From positions 1 to 64,000 of the forward strand of contig CACDII010000001.1 of assembly GCA_902552985.1 (NCBI GenBank): a DNA stretch of 64,000 bases. The letters run 5' to 3'. Under the pieces are notes generated by a model, which searched no databases, was not told where the DNA came from, and worked only from the letters and a program-made list of their open reading frames with translations. Position 1 is the first letter of the stretch, and each line of letters begins with the position of its first letter. This DNA is from an uncultured Pelagibacteraceae bacterium (GTDB taxonomy: Bacteria; Pseudomonadota; Alphaproteobacteria; Pelagibacterales; Pelagibacteraceae). A program made the position numbers and the translations under genes. This document shows positions 62,543-64,000 of this stretch, one piece after another.

Positions 62543-64000
62543 ATGCTTAAGCCTGAAGAATTAATAAATAAAGTAAAGTCATATAATAAGTTTTTGAACC
62601 CTGAAACTTTAACAAAGGCTTATGATTTTGCTCTAAAAGCACATAAGACACAAAAAAGAGATGAGGGTGTTCCTTATATTAATCATCCTTTAGCAGTAGC
62701 AAATATACTAACAGAATTAAAACTTGATAGCGCAACAATAGCCACAGGTTTACTTCATGACACAATAGAAGATACTTATGCTACATACAACACAATTAAA
62801 AATGAGTTTGGTCAGGAAGTTGCAGATTTAGTTGATGGTGTAACAAAAATTTCTGAATTTGAAAATAAAGCTGTAGAAAATTCAAAAGCAGAAAACTTTA
62901 GAAAATTAATTTTGGCAACTTCAAAAGACATTAGAGTTTTACTGGTAAAAATAGCTGATCGTCTTCACAATATGAGAACAATCAAATTTCTTAAAAATAA
63001 AAATAAGCAAATAAGAATAGCAAAAGAAACCATGGAAGTTTATTCACCTTTGGCAGATAGAATGGGCATGAACAGAATTAGGGATGAACTTGAAGATCTT
63101 TCTTTTCAAGTATTAAATAATGAAGCAAGGGAATTGATAAAAAATAGATTGGATGAGATAAAAGAAAATAGAACAAATAGCTTTAAAACTATTTCTTTTG
63201 AATTTAGTGATTTATTGAATAGATATAAAATTAATGCTCAAATTTTTGGAAGAGAAAAAACTCCTTTTTCAATTTGGAGAAAAGTTCAAAAAAAAAGAGT
63301 TTCACTAGAACAAATTTCAGATATTATCGGATTTCGTATAATTTTGGATAGCGTAGAGGATTGTTATAGAGCTTTAGGTATTTTTCATTCTGAATATAAT
63401 TGTATACCAGGTAAATTTAAAGATTATATATCTTCTCCTAAAATAAATAATTATCAATCTTTACATACTGCTCTAATCGGGCCTAATAAAAGACCAATTG
63501 AAATTCAAATAAGAACTATGCCAATGCATGAGTTCGCTGAAAGAGGTATAGCTTCTCATTGGAAATATAAATCATCAGAAAAATTTAATTCTTTAACTTG
63601 GAAAGAATATGATTGGTTAAAAGATTTAGTTGAAATTATCGAAAAAAATGAAAATCCAGAACATTATTACGAATATACAAAATTACAAATGTTTCAAGAA
63701 AATGTATTTTGTTTTACACCTAAAGGAATGATCATAAAATTACCTAAAGATGCAACACCAATTGATTTTGCTTACTCAGTTCATACAAAAATTGGTGACG
63801 CAGCTATAGGATGTCATATAAATGGTAGAGAAGGAGAACTACAAGATATTTTAAAAAATGGCGATATAGTTGAAATTGTAACTTCAAAAAAAGCATCACC
63901 ATCATTGCATTGGTTACCTTTGACAAAAACTGGAAAAGCTAGAGCAGGTATAAGAAGATACTGGCAACAAAAAGGTAACCCAGAAATAATAAAATCAAAA
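62543..64000 (+). CDS. RelA/SpoT family (p)ppGpp synthetase/hydrolase, truncated by window end
   Basis: My translation from ATG 62543 stays open to 64000: HD hydrolase region YINHPLAVANILTELKLDSATIATGLLHDTIEDT, synthetase region SDIIGFRIILDSVEDCYRALG, TGS region CFTPKGMIIKLPKDATPIDFAYSVHTKIGDAAIG. Confidence 0.95.
   Translation, partial: MLKPEELINKVKSYNKFLNPETLTKAYDFALKAHKTQKRDEGVPYINHPLAVANILTELKLDSATIATGLLHDTIEDTYATYNTIKNEFGQEVADLVDGVTKISEFENKAVENSKAENFRKLILATSKDIRVLLVKIADRLHNMRTIKFLKNKNKQIRIAKETMEVYSPLADRMGMNRIRDELEDLSFQVLNNEARELIKNRLDEIKENRTNSFKTISFEFSDLLNRYKINAQIFGREKTPFSIWRKVQKKRVSLEQISDIIGFRIILDSVEDCYRALGIFHSEYNCIPGKFKDYISSPKINNYQSLHTALIGPNKRPIEIQIRTMPMHEFAERGIASHWKYKSSEKFNSLTWKEYDWLKDLVEIIEKNENPEHYYEYTKLQMFQENVFCFTPKGMIIKLPKDATPIDFAYSVHTKIGDAAIGCHINGREGELQDILKNGDIVEIVTSKKASPSLHWLPLTKTGKARAGIRRYWQQKGNPEIIKSK

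Noticed and set aside
1-64000. CRISPR arrays, insertion sequences, prophage genes, toxin-antitoxin or restriction systems
   Set aside because: No regularly spaced repeats, transposase/integrase, phage structural or defence-family proteins were seen among the ORFs.

Overview
The window is AT-rich bacterial chromosome, almost fully coding. Gene content, order and protein sequences look like a streamlined marine alphaproteobacterium of the SAR11/Pelagibacter type (inferred from recall, not from a search). About 1.4-30.1 kb is one continuous information-processing supercluster on the + strand: tRNA-Tyr, tRNA-Gly, tuf, tRNA-Trp, secE-nusG-rplKAJL-rpoBC, rpsL-rpsG-fusA, then the S10/spc/alpha ribosomal-protein operons to rplQ. 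The rest holds rluC-like, lipB, mgtE, panC, galU-ugd, a ridA/topA/plsY/pyrC/pyrB/ruvX block, gatCAB, an O-methyltransferase, trhO, a MATE transporter, heterotetrameric sarcosine oxidase (soxBDAG), a membrane glycosyltransferase neighbourhood around tRNA-Ser(GCT), a lytic transglycosylase, dapA, smpB, folK and a truncated relA/spoT. I found no CRISPR array, prophage, transposon or rRNA gene. I cannot demonstrate a new system. The best leads are (1) the glycosyltransferase/transglycosylase module flanking tRNA-Ser, including two 11-nt T tracts in a GT-C gene; (2) a structured 163-bp gap upstream of rpsL and a hairpin between rplL and rpoB, in a supercluster with almost no other non-coding space; (3) a recurring TTGNNN-N16-TATAA(A/G) promoter form; and (4) apparent local absence of rpmD and dprA from their usual positions.
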